This document shows, piece after piece, positions 22,629 to 30,059 of a DNA stretch of 35,267 nt (the first letter of the stretch is position 1; each line of letters begins with the position of its first letter). The DNA is taken from assembly GCA_007130825.1 (NCBI GenBank), contig SLRT01000171.1:1-35267 (forward strand), written 5' to 3'. Source of the stretch: Syntrophomonadaceae bacterium. GTDB lineage: Bacteria > Bacillota > Dethiobacteria > DTU022. Below the pieces are notes generated by a model that saw only the letters and a list, made by a program, of their open reading frames with translations, had not been told where the DNA came from and made no database searches. The translations under genes and the position numbers were made by a program.

Positions 22629-23201
22629 GTGGCTTTAAGACATATTTTAGACGACAATCATCCCGTCTTACGCATTCCGGCGCAGGAAGTAAAAAAGATA
22701 AACAGCGCTGTCCAGCGCCTGATTGACGACATGATCGAAACCATGCGCGATGCTGAAGGGGTAGGTCTGGCCGCCAACCAGGTCGGCGTATCTAAACGTA
22801 TCCTGGTGGCCCGTGCCGGAGAAGATGAGATATTGGAGCTGATTAACCCCCTGTGCGAGCTGGCCGAAGGAGAAGAACTTGGTATTGAAGGCTGTCTCAG
22901 TGTGCCCGGTAAATACGGCCAGGTGCCGCGTTACGAGAAAATAACCGTCAGCGCCCTGGATCGTGAAGGTAAACCGGTTCGCCTGGCAGTGAAAGGTCTC
23001 GCGGCGCGTATTCTGCTCCATGAAATGGATCACCTGGATGGGGTGCTTTTTACAGATAGAGCTGTGCGCATGGTCGATCCGGAGGAGCTTAAGGCCGAAG
23101 AACAAAGCGATGAGCAAACTGAAATTCCTGCCGGCAAGCAAAACAAGGGGGAGCAAAAAAAAAGACAGAATGATGAAATTAAAAGCGAGGAACAAATTTG
23201 A
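22629..23201 (+). CDS. def: Peptide deformylase with charged C-terminal tail
   Basis: Def removes the formyl group from nascent N-terminal methionine. The three metal/active-site motifs are intact: GVGLAANQ (44-51), EGCLS (87-91) and HEMDH (131-135), making it a type 1-like iron/zinc hydrolase. The catalytic core ends near residue 155. A 35-residue tail follows, extremely rich in Glu, Lys and Gln (SDEQTEIPAGKQNKGEQKK...), probably disordered and possibly for ribosome contact (inference). GTG start after AAGGAGAGG. The stop overlaps the fmt start (TTGA), coupling deformylation and formylation genes. Confidence 0.96.
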   Translation: MALRHILDDNHPVLRIPAQEVKKINSAVQRLIDDMIETMRDAEGVGLAANQVGVSKRILVARAGEDEILELINPLCELAEGEELGIEGCLSVPGKYGQVPRYEKITVSALDREGKPVRLAVKGLAARILLHEMDHLDGVLFTDRAVRMVDPEELKAEEQSDEQTEIPAGKQNKGEQKKRQNDEIKSEEQI

Positions 23202-24166
23202 GGACTCTAAACTTGATTTTTATGGGCTCGCCTACTTTTACCCTGCCTTCATTAACCTTGCTCCACCTTTCTTCGCACCGCCTGGAAGCCCTGGTTACCC
23301 CGCCGGATAAACCCGGCGGACGCGGGCGGAAAATCAGGCTCGTTCCGGCGGCAGAATGGGCCCGGAAACATATGGTGGAAGTGGCCCAGCCGTCAAGAAT
23401 GAAGGACAGGAGTTTCCTGGCCTGGCTGGAGGAGAAAAACCCCGATCTGATCGTCACTGTAGCTTTTGGCCGGATCCTGCCCCCTGAAATACTTTATCTT
23501 TCTCCCCTGGGTTGTATTAACCTCCATGCTTCATACCTTCCGGCTTACCGCGGGGCAGCCCCGATTCACCGGGCGGTGATCGATGGAGCAGATTACAGCG
23601 GAGTAACCGTTATCGAGCTTACACCGGAACTCGATGCCGGGGACATTATATTGCAGGAAAAAGAAGAAATTTCCGCTTATGATACGGCCGGCATGCTTCA
23701 TGACCGCCTGGCCGAGCGGGGAGCTTCGCTTCTAATAAAAGCTGTTAATGCCCTGGCTGACGGAACTGCGACACGCACCCCGCAGGATCCGAAGCAGGCT
23801 ACCTATGCTCCGCCTTTAAGCCCCGATGAAGAACGTCTCGATTGGAACCTCGGTGCGCTTGATCTTTACAACCGCATTCGCGGCCTCAATCCCTGGCCGG
23901 GCGCTTATACCACCTTCCAGGGCCGGCGGATCAAAGTCTGGCGGGCAGCGCGGCCGGAAGAAAAACAAACTGCCGGTAACGAACAGCCTCCGGGCACAGT
24001 CCTTGCCGCTGGTGAAGATTCGCTGACGGTTGCTACCGGAAAAGGAGGTGTCCTGAAATTGCTTGAGCTGCAGCCGGCGGGAAAACGGCAGATGGATGCC
24101 GGCTCATTTTGCTGCGGTTACAGGATACAACCGGGAAGTCGCCTGGATGGAGAAAAGCTGTTTTGA
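23198..24166 (+). CDS. fmt: Methionyl-tRNA formyltransferase
   Basis: Fmt formylates initiator Met-tRNA using 10-formyltetrahydrofolate. The 322-residue protein opens with LNLIFMGSPTFTLPSL and has the PDKPGGRGRK loop, the catalytic-domain block CINLHASYLPAYRGAAPIHRAVIDG and LDAGDIILQEK. A C-terminal tRNA-binding barrel follows (YNRIRGLNPWPGAYTTFQGRRIKVWRA). Start is TTG, overlapping the def stop (TTGA). A similar TTGA junction appears at its end with rsmB. Catalytic Asn, His and Asp positions all appear retained. Confidence 0.96.
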   Translation: MRTLNLIFMGSPTFTLPSLTLLHLSSHRLEALVTPPDKPGGRGRKIRLVPAAEWARKHMVEVAQPSRMKDRSFLAWLEEKNPDLIVTVAFGRILPPEILYLSPLGCINLHASYLPAYRGAAPIHRAVIDGADYSGVTVIELTPELDAGDIILQEKEEISAYDTAGMLHDRLAERGASLLIKAVNALADGTATRTPQDPKQATYAPPLSPDEERLDWNLGALDLYNRIRGLNPWPGAYTTFQGRRIKVWRAARPEEKQTAGNEQPPGTVLAAGEDSLTVATGKGGVLKLLELQPAGKRQMDAGSFCCGYRIQPGSRLDGEKLF

Positions 24167-25524
24167 ATCAAAAAGGCTTGCCTGTGACAAAAGCGCGGGA
24201 AACCGCCCTGCGCGCCCTGGTCAGAGTTGAACAGGACGGCGCCTATTTAAACCTGGTGCTTCCGGCCTTGTTGACCGGGGCCTGTGCGGAGGAAAGGTCC
24301 CTGGCCGTGCAGTTGGCCAAAGGAACATTGCAGCGGCTTAATACCCTGGACTGGGCTTTAGGCCTTTTTATCAGGCGATCCCTGCATACTTTTACTCCCT
24401 GGGTGCGGAATTTACTGCGCCTCAGCGCCTACCAGATCCTTTATCTCGATCGCATCCCCGCTTATGCCGCAGTCGATCAGGCCGTGCGCCTGGCCCGTCG
24501 TTTTGGACACCGTGGCGTGGCCGGGCTGGTTAATGCTGTTTTAAGGCGCCTGGCCCAGGAGTCTGAAACCCTGCCCTGGCCGGATCGCCTGCGCCGGCCT
24601 GTAGAATACTTGTCCCTGACCCACAGCATGCCGCAGTGGCTTATTTCCCGGGCAATTGAGCGTTTCGGTCTTGAAGAGGCCGAAAACTGGTGCCGGGCTA
24701 ACAATCAGGCGCCTCGTACCGCGGTTCGGCCCAATATTTTGCGCACCAATACTGAAGACTTGATCGAAAAGCTGCGCCACGCGGGTTTTGCAGCGGCGCC
24801 AAGCCCGCTGGTTCCCGGGATCCTGCAGCTTGCCACCGCCGGTTCACCGGCGGCGACCGATGCATTTAAGAAAGGATTATTTACCATACAGGGTGAAAGC
24901 TCCGCCCTGGTGGCCCCTTTATTGAACGCCAAAAGCGGAGATACAGTCGTTGATCTCTGCAGCGCTCCCGGCGGCAAGACTACCCACATTGCCGAACTGC
25001 TTAAAGACTGCGGCCGGGTTTATGCTGTCGAACTGTATCAAACCCGGCTGCAGCTGGTTGAAAAAGCGGCCCGGCGTCTGGGTTTAAAATCTATTCAGCC
25101 CCTGCTTGCCGACGGACGAAATATCGATCGGTATAACCTTTCGACTCCCGCTGCGGTATTGGTCGATGCGCCCTGTTCAGGGCTGGGAGTAATCAGGAGG
25201 CTGCCGGAGATAAAGTGGCGCCGAAGCGAGAAAGAACTTTACAGCCGGCATAAACTGCAGTTGGAACTGCTCGATGCCGCCGCCCGCCTGCTTCCGCCCG
25301 GAGGAAAAATACTTTATGCGGTCTGCAGCAATGAACCGGAAGAAACCGTGCAGGTGGTAGAATCATTTATCCGCTTGCACCGGGAGTTTTTCCCTCAACC
25401 GCTAAAGCCTTTACTGCCTGCTGTATTGCGGGAAAAACAAACAGATCGTTACACAGTATCACTTCTGCCCCATTATCACGGGCTCGACGGCTTTTTTATC
25501 GCCCTTTTTAGCAAAAAAGTTTAA
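24163..25524 (+). CDS. rsmB: 16S rRNA (cytosine-967-C5) methyltransferase RsmB
   Basis: RsmB (Sun/Fmu) methylates C967 of 16S rRNA using S-adenosylmethionine. It has an N-terminal NusB-like domain (about 1-140) and a Rossmann methyltransferase with DLCSAPGGKTTHIAEL (SAM site), DAPCSGLGVIRRLPEIKW and YAVCSNEPEE carrying the two catalytic-site cysteines. The track starts at 24109 inside fmt. TTG 24163, overlapping the fmt stop as TTGA and with GGAG upstream, gives 453 residues. GTG 24184 (MTKARETALRALVRVEQ) is also plausible. In B. subtilis rlmN follows here, but in this window a 200-base gap and prpC follow instead. Confidence 0.94.
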   Translation: MNQKGLPVTKARETALRALVRVEQDGAYLNLVLPALLTGACAEERSLAVQLAKGTLQRLNTLDWALGLFIRRSLHTFTPWVRNLLRLSAYQILYLDRIPAYAAVDQAVRLARRFGHRGVAGLVNAVLRRLAQESETLPWPDRLRRPVEYLSLTHSMPQWLISRAIERFGLEEAENWCRANNQAPRTAVRPNILRTNTEDLIEKLRHAGFAAAPSPLVPGILQLATAGSPAATDAFKKGLFTIQGESSALVAPLLNAKSGDTVVDLCSAPGGKTTHIAELLKDCGRVYAVELYQTRLQLVEKAARRLGLKSIQPLLADGRNIDRYNLSTPAAVLVDAPCSGLGVIRRLPEIKWRRSEKELYSRHKLQLELLDAAARLLPPGGKILYAVCSNEPEETVQVVESFIRLHREFFPQPLKPLLPAVLREKQTDRYTVSLLPHYHGLDGFFIALFSKKV

Positions 25525-25647
25525 TTTGCCGGTGTAAATTTACCATAGGGTTTTTGCATGAGTGATCCAGGCATCCCCGCGGTAAGATTTCGTCGTGATA
25601 TAGCCGATCCCCCTTCGGTTAGATTTTAAATGATTGATCGCGCCATC

Positions 25648-25676
25648 TTGCCTGCGGACCATCTATTTGCTATACT
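25648..25676 (+). promoter_or_regulatory. Promoter of prpC-prkC-rsgA-rpe
   Basis: TTGCCT (25648-25653) and TATACT (25671-25676) are separated by 17 bp, about 45 bases before the prpC start. The same hexamers and spacing occur before rqcH. The preceding part of the gap (25525-25647) holds a perfect palindrome GTAAATTTAC at 25534-25543 but no recognisable gene or RNA. Confidence 0.6.
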
Positions 25677-25720
25677 GAACCTGGTATTCAACTGCTAATG
25701 CGATGTGGAGGATTAAAAAC

Positions 25721-26470
25721 TTGCAGATAGCCCTCTTAACCGACCGCGGTCTGGAACGTGCCCGCAATGAAGACAGCTGTTTTGCAAAAGCTGAATCTGA
25801 ACTGGGCCTGCTGGTGGTTGCCGACGGTATGGGCGGTCACCAGGCCGGTAATATAGCCAGCAGCCTGGCGGTGTCCGCCGCCGAAAATTTTTGGGAGGGC
25901 TTAGATCGCAGCGCTTCGTTAGCGGCGGCAGAATCACGGCAGGCAGTAAGGGGCCTGATTATTGAGGCCAATAAAGCGGTTATTGCGCAATCTTTAAATT
26001 ATCCGTCCAGGCGGGGGATGGGCACTACGATCACAGCCGGACTGCTCTGCGGCAGCCGCCTGACCATCGGTCATGTCGGCGACAGCAGAGCCTACCTGAT
26101 TAACAATGAGAGCATTAAACTCTTAACCAAGGATCATTCTTTACTGGAAGAGTTAATCGATTCCGGAGAGGTCAGACCGGAGGAAGGGCAAAACCACCCC
26201 CAGCGTCATGTGCTTACCCGGGCCGTGGGAATAACTGAAGATCTGGAAGTAGATATATTTGAACAGGAACTAGAAAAGGGCTCGACAATACTCTTTTGCA
26301 CCGACGGTTTAACCAACCTGGTAGACGATGATGAAATTTTGACCGAATGCCTGGAACAACCGGACCCGCAGAAACTGGCTGAAAAATTAATTGCTGTGGC
26401 CAAGGCAAGAGGCGGGCATGATAATATTACGGTGGTCGTTGCGGCCGGTATTGGAGGTCAGCATGTTTGA
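25721..26470 (+). CDS. prpC: PP2C-family protein phosphatase PrpC (Stp)
   Basis: PrpC removes phosphates from Ser/Thr residues and opposes PrkC. The 249-residue cytoplasmic protein carries PP2C motifs: TDRGLERARNEDS at the start, the metal-binding DGMGGH, GTTITAG, HVGDSRAYL, KDHS, DGLTNLVDDDEI and GGHDNITVVV. The track starts at ATG 25703, but TTG 25721 sits 9 bases after GGAGG and yields the family-standard N-terminus MQIALLTDRG, so I prefer it. Stop and prkC start overlap by four bases (TTGA). The phosphatase-kinase order is the classical arrangement. Confidence 0.95.
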   Translation: MQIALLTDRGLERARNEDSCFAKAESELGLLVVADGMGGHQAGNIASSLAVSAAENFWEGLDRSASLAAAESRQAVRGLIIEANKAVIAQSLNYPSRRGMGTTITAGLLCGSRLTIGHVGDSRAYLINNESIKLLTKDHSLLEELIDSGEVRPEEGQNHPQRHVLTRAVGITEDLEVDIFEQELEKGSTILFCTDGLTNLVDDDEILTECLEQPDPQKLAEKLIAVAKARGGHDNITVVVAAGIGGQHV

Positions 26471-28116
26471 TGGTCGGTAAAGTTTTTGCGGAACGCTATG
26501 AGTTGATTGAAAAAATTGCTGAGGGAGGAATGGCCCACGTTTATAAGGGCCGGGATCTCGTCCTTAAGCGAACCATAGCGGTCAAAGTGCTTAAAGATCA
26601 AATGACCGGCGATGCCGCTTTTATTCGGCGTTTTGAGCGGGAAGCCCAGTCGGCAGGGGCGCTGTCTCATCCTTATATAGTTAATATTTATGATGTAGGC
26701 GAGCAGGATGGCATTCACTACATAGTCATGGAATATGTTGATGGCAAAAACTTAAAAGACTACATCCGGGAAAAAGGCCGTATACCGGTTCACGAAGCCG
26801 CAAAGATTATCGGACAGGTTGCCGAAGCGCTCCAACAGGCTCATGCCGCCGGGGTGGTCCACCGCGATATAAAGCCGCAAAATATACTTTTTTCCCGGGA
26901 CGGCAAGGTGAAAGTCACTGATTTTGGTATTGCCCTTGCCGGAGACGGGATGACCGTTACCTTTGGCAACGATATTATCGGTTCTGTGCAGTATATTTCT
27001 CCGGAGCAGGCCAGGGGGACACAGGCCGGCAAGCAATCTGATCTTTATTCCCTGGGCATAGTTTTTTATGAGATGGTTACCGGTAAAGTGCCCTTTAGCG
27101 GGGAGAGCCCGGTGGCGGTGGCGATGAAACACATCCAGGAACAAATTGTGCCGCCCCGTCGACTGGTGAGCGATATTCCGGATGCGTTTGACCAGATCAT
27201 CCTCAAGGCAGTGCAAAAAGATGCAGCAGAACGATATACCAACACCGGTGAATTTCTTGAAGATCTTTATTTTGCCCAAGAAAAAAAAGCGTCCAGGATG
27301 GTTCCGGTTCGCGGTGCGGGTAATAACGGCGTTGACGAATACGACGAATACAATGATGAAATCTTAAAACCCCTAAAAGAAAACTCCTCAAAAAAAGGCG
27401 GTTTTCTGCGTTCTAAAGGGTTCCGGTTTATGTTAACATTTTTCTTTGTTCTTGCCTTTTTGGCCCTGCTTGCCGGCGGGGGAGTATATTTTTACAACAA
27501 CTATATTTATGTGCCTGAAGTGGCCGTGCCCGATGTGCAGGGAATGAGCCAGACCGAAGCGGTACGGTTGCTTGAAAATGAAGGGTTAACCGCCGGTTCC
27601 GATGTTTCTCAGGTTTATGATGATGATATAGCGCCGGGTAACGTGGTCAATACCGATCCCCCCGCAGGGCGGCTTGTTCGCGAAAACAGGGTTGTCGACC
27701 TGTTCATCAGCAAGGGTACTGAATATATCGTTATTCCCGATCTCTCCGATCGGACTGAGATGGAGGCACAGGTCATACTCGACGACCTGGACCTGCGCGG
27801 GAGGGTGATAAGGGAGTATAACGAAGATGTGGAGAAAGGAAAAATATTCCGCCAGGTGCCCGGAGAGGGATTTCGTATTTCACCCGGTGAAGAAGTGGAT
27901 ATTTATGTCAGCGAGGGCGCCGGACCATTTGAAATGGCTGATTTAGTTGGCTATTCCGAGCAAGGGGCCATCGATTACCTTGAGAGTAAAGATCTCAAAC
28001 CACGCATACGCTACAAATTTGCCATCGGAGCTTCCGGACATGTGGTCGAGCAAAAGCCGGAGGCGGGAGAAGAAGTTCGGCCCGGACAGTCTGTAGATCT
28101 GGTCGTTGGCCAATAG
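26467..28116 (+). CDS. prkC: Ser/Thr protein kinase PrkC with three PASTA domains
   Basis: PrkC is a membrane kinase that senses muropeptides/lipid II and controls cell wall growth, translation and germination in relatives. The kinase domain (about 10-270) has glycine loop AEGGMAHVYKG, the VAIK-type lysine in TIAVKVL, HRDIKPQNIL (about 132) and DFGIA with an activation loop ending GSVQYISPEQARG. A basic juxtamembrane linker and one transmembrane helix (about 320-345) follow. Three PASTA repeats follow outside (VPDVQGMSQTEA..., IPDLSDRTEMEA..., MADLVGYSEQGA...). Start is TTG 26467 or ATG 26470. All catalytic residues are present. The length of 549 is usual for three PASTA units. Confidence 0.97.
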   Translation: MMVGKVFAERYELIEKIAEGGMAHVYKGRDLVLKRTIAVKVLKDQMTGDAAFIRRFEREAQSAGALSHPYIVNIYDVGEQDGIHYIVMEYVDGKNLKDYIREKGRIPVHEAAKIIGQVAEALQQAHAAGVVHRDIKPQNILFSRDGKVKVTDFGIALAGDGMTVTFGNDIIGSVQYISPEQARGTQAGKQSDLYSLGIVFYEMVTGKVPFSGESPVAVAMKHIQEQIVPPRRLVSDIPDAFDQIILKAVQKDAAERYTNTGEFLEDLYFAQEKKASRMVPVRGAGNNGVDEYDEYNDEILKPLKENSSKKGGFLRSKGFRFMLTFFFVLAFLALLAGGGVYFYNNYIYVPEVAVPDVQGMSQTEAVRLLENEGLTAGSDVSQVYDDDIAPGNVVNTDPPAGRLVRENRVVDLFISKGTEYIVIPDLSDRTEMEAQVILDDLDLRGRVIREYNEDVEKGKIFRQVPGEGFRISPGEEVDIYVSEGAGPFEMADLVGYSEQGAIDYLESKDLKPRIRYKFAIGASGHVVEQKPEAGEEVRPGQSVDLVVGQ

Positions 28117-28127
28117 GGAGGTTTTAT

Positions 28128-29018
28128 TTGCTGCAGGGAAAAGTGATCAAGGCAGCGGGAGGTTTTTTCACTGTTCGTGACCAAACCGGCGGCGAATACC
28201 TCTGTCGGGCCAGGGGAGCGCTTAAAAAAGGCAGACAGTCCCTGATTGTCGGGGACCGGGTTGTTTTTGAACCTGTAAAAAGTTCATCTGCCGATTATGC
28301 CGGGGAGGGCGTGATTGAAGAAGTTCTTCCCCGCAACAACTGCCTGCCCCGTCCACCGGTAGCCAATGTGGATCGGTTGATTGTGATCATGTCCCTAAAA
28401 AACCCCGGCTGCGACTGGCAGCTGGTCAGCCGCATGGCGGTCCTGGCTGAGAAAGAAAACCTGTCTTTATTAATCTGCTTTAATAAAACTGATTTACTGA
28501 CCGCGGATGAATTAAATGAACTGACCGGCCGGATAAATGCTTATCCCTACCCGGTCATTTTAACCAGCGCAGTCAGCGGTAAAGGTATAAATCACCTGAA
28601 AGCGCAATTAACCGGGCAATGTTCTGTTTTGGCCGGGCCTTCCGGTGTCGGAAAGTCCACCCTGCTGAATTCTGTCCAGCCCGGCCTTTTTTTACAGACT
28701 GGAACAGTCAGCGAAAAGATCAAGCGGGGCCGGCATACCACCCGCCAGGTTTCACTTTTGTCCCTTGAAGAAGGCGGGTCGGTTGTCGATACCCCCGGTT
28801 TTACCCGCCTCGATTTTTTTGATATCGAACCGGAGCAGCTGCCCGGCTTTTTCCCTGAATTTGAAACGCTGCAGGGTTACTGCGGTTTTCGTGACTGCCT
28901 GCACATTAACGAACCCAACTGCGCAGTTAAGCCGGAGCTCGGTAAAACCCTGGCCCCGATGCGTTACGAACATTACAAGTACTTTCTGGAAGAACTCGAC
29001 AGACAGGAGGCGCACTAG
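28128..29018 (+). CDS. rsgA: Small ribosomal subunit biogenesis GTPase RsgA
   Basis: RsgA (YloQ/CpgA) is a circularly permuted GTPase that checks late 30S assembly. An OB fold (about 1-70) is followed by the G motifs in permuted order: FNKTDL (G4), then GPSGVGKSTLLN (G1), GRHTTRQ (G2) and DTPGF (G3). A C-terminal zinc finger follows (GYCGFRDCLHINEPNCAVK). TTG start lies 7 bases after AGGGAGG. In B. subtilis CpgA is a known PrkC substrate, and the adjacency here fits that link. Length 296 is normal. Confidence 0.97.
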   Translation: MLQGKVIKAAGGFFTVRDQTGGEYLCRARGALKKGRQSLIVGDRVVFEPVKSSSADYAGEGVIEEVLPRNNCLPRPPVANVDRLIVIMSLKNPGCDWQLVSRMAVLAEKENLSLLICFNKTDLLTADELNELTGRINAYPYPVILTSAVSGKGINHLKAQLTGQCSVLAGPSGVGKSTLLNSVQPGLFLQTGTVSEKIKRGRHTTRQVSLLSLEEGGSVVDTPGFTRLDFFDIEPEQLPGFFPEFETLQGYCGFRDCLHINEPNCAVKPELGKTLAPMRYEHYKYFLEELDRQEAH

Positions 29019-29020
29019 AC

Positions 29021-29677
29021 ATGGCTGTGAAAGTGGCCCCATCGCTTTTATCTGCTGATTTTAGCCGGCTGGCTGATGAAATCAAGCGCGTCGAAGAAAA
29101 CGGCGCCGACTGGATTCATCTTGATATTATGGACGGAAATTTTGTGCCGGCAATCACCATCGGGCCGGTGGTGGTTAAAGCCTTGCGGAGGCATACAAAG
29201 CTTTTAATGGATGCCCACCTGATGGTCGGTGAACCGGAAGAGCATATCGGTTCCTTTACAGAGGCCGGAGTTAACCTGGTCACCGTCCAGGCGGAAGCGA
29301 CCGCCCACCTCGATCGGACCTTGAGAAAAATCAGGGAAAGCGGGGCGAAAGCAGGCGTTGCTTTGAACCCGGCTACTCCGCCGGCTGTCCTTGAATACGT
29401 CTGGCCTCTTTTAGACCTGGTCCTGGTCATGAGTGTCAACCCGGGAGCGGGCGGACAGGAATTTATTCCCGCAATCCTGCCCAAGATCAGGACGGTCGCC
29501 GAACAAATCCGCTCACGCAAGCTGGCAACTGAACTGCAGGTTGACGGAGGAGTCAACCGCGAAAATGCCCCGGCTATAATCGAAGCCGGCGCCACAGTCC
29601 TGGTTGCCGGTTCAGCTATATTCAAAGCCGAAAACGGCATGGCCCTGATCAGGGAAATTAACGGTGCCGGCGGCTAG
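29021..29677 (+). CDS. rpe: Ribulose-phosphate 3-epimerase
   Basis: Rpe interconverts ribulose-5-phosphate and xylulose-5-phosphate in the pentose phosphate pathway; ribulose-5-phosphate is also a substrate for riboflavin synthesis by the next operon. The 218-residue TIM barrel shows APSLLSADFSRL, HLDIMDGNFVPAITIG, DAHLMV, LVMSVNPGAGGQEFIP and LQVDGGVN with metal-ligand His and catalytic Asp residues. In the SVNPG segment the common Phe is Ala. ATG start after AGGAGG. It lies two bases after rsgA and ends the prpC operon. Confidence 0.96.
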   Translation: MAVKVAPSLLSADFSRLADEIKRVEENGADWIHLDIMDGNFVPAITIGPVVVKALRRHTKLLMDAHLMVGEPEEHIGSFTEAGVNLVTVQAEATAHLDRTLRKIRESGAKAGVALNPATPPAVLEYVWPLLDLVLVMSVNPGAGGQEFIPAILPKIRTVAEQIRSRKLATELQVDGGVNRENAPAIIEAGATVLVAGSAIFKAENGMALIREINGAGG

Positions 29678-29781
29678 CCGGTTGGGTTTAAAAGCTGTCC
29701 CGCCGGGCTGCATAAACTTCTAACCTTTACCGTGACAGGGCGGGGCCGCTGTGAAATCGGCTGTTTTCGTTTTTCGGTAGC

Positions 29782-29809
29782 TTGAAAATAATTCAATATG
29801 TGTTATAAT
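29782..29809 (+). promoter_or_regulatory. Promoter of the riboflavin operon
   Basis: TTGAAA (29782-29787) and a perfect extended -10, TGTTATAAT (TATAAT at 29804-29809), are 16 bp apart. The transcript would start about 7-8 bases before the riboswitch. Confidence 0.8.
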
Positions 29810-29822
29810 CCAGATAACCGTT

Positions 29823-29966
29823 ATCTTCAGGGTCTGGTGAGAAGGAGTTTGGCCTTCAATTCCGAACCGGCGGTGATGTTTTCTTTACAGAAAACAAAGC
29901 CCGCGAGCCTGCATGGCTGATCCGGTGGAAATCCGGAGCCGACAGTATAGTCTGGAAGGGAGAAGA
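29823..29966 (+). promoter_or_regulatory. FMN riboswitch (RFN element)
   Basis: All conserved RFN blocks appear in order: ATCTTCAGGGTCTGGTG, AATTCCGAACCGGCGGTGA, AAAGCCCGCGAGCC, GATCCGGTGGAAATCCGGAGCCGACAGT, ATAGTCTGGAAGGGAGAAG. The variable arm is GTTTTCTTTACAGAAAAC. It binds FMN and, with the terminator downstream, lowers transcription of ribD-ribE-ribBA-ribH. Bases 29825-29835 (CTTCAGGGTCT) are perfectly complementary to 29998-30008 at the terminator base, giving an evident antiterminator pairing when FMN is low. Confidence 0.97.
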
Positions 29967-29997
29967 AACGGCGCAAACGGAGCCTCCATTACCCAAA

Positions 29998-30036
29998 AGA
30001 CCCTGAAGCATGTTCATGCTCAGGGTTTATTATTTT
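29998..30036 (+). terminator. Rib leader intrinsic terminator
   Basis: CCCTG and AGCAT (30001-30011) pair with ATGCT and CAGGG (30016-30025) around GTTC with one bulged A, followed by a T-rich stretch (TTTATTATTTTA). It is the FMN-bound OFF structure. Confidence 0.9.
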
Positions 30037-30059
30037 ATTAATTAACGAGGTGAGTTTAG

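Larger units (their letters stand above)
29678..30059 (+). other. 382-base gap between rpe and ribD
   Basis: The first ~100 bases are GC-rich with no feature I can name. The rest holds the rib promoter, the FMN riboswitch and its terminator, annotated separately, then the ribD ribosome binding site. No protein-coding ORF is credible. Confidence 0.7.

Noticed and set aside
29680-29770. GC-rich segment after rpe considered as a terminator
   Set aside because: CCCGCC and GGCGGG can pair only across a loop of about 30 bases and no T-run follows closely; not convincing.
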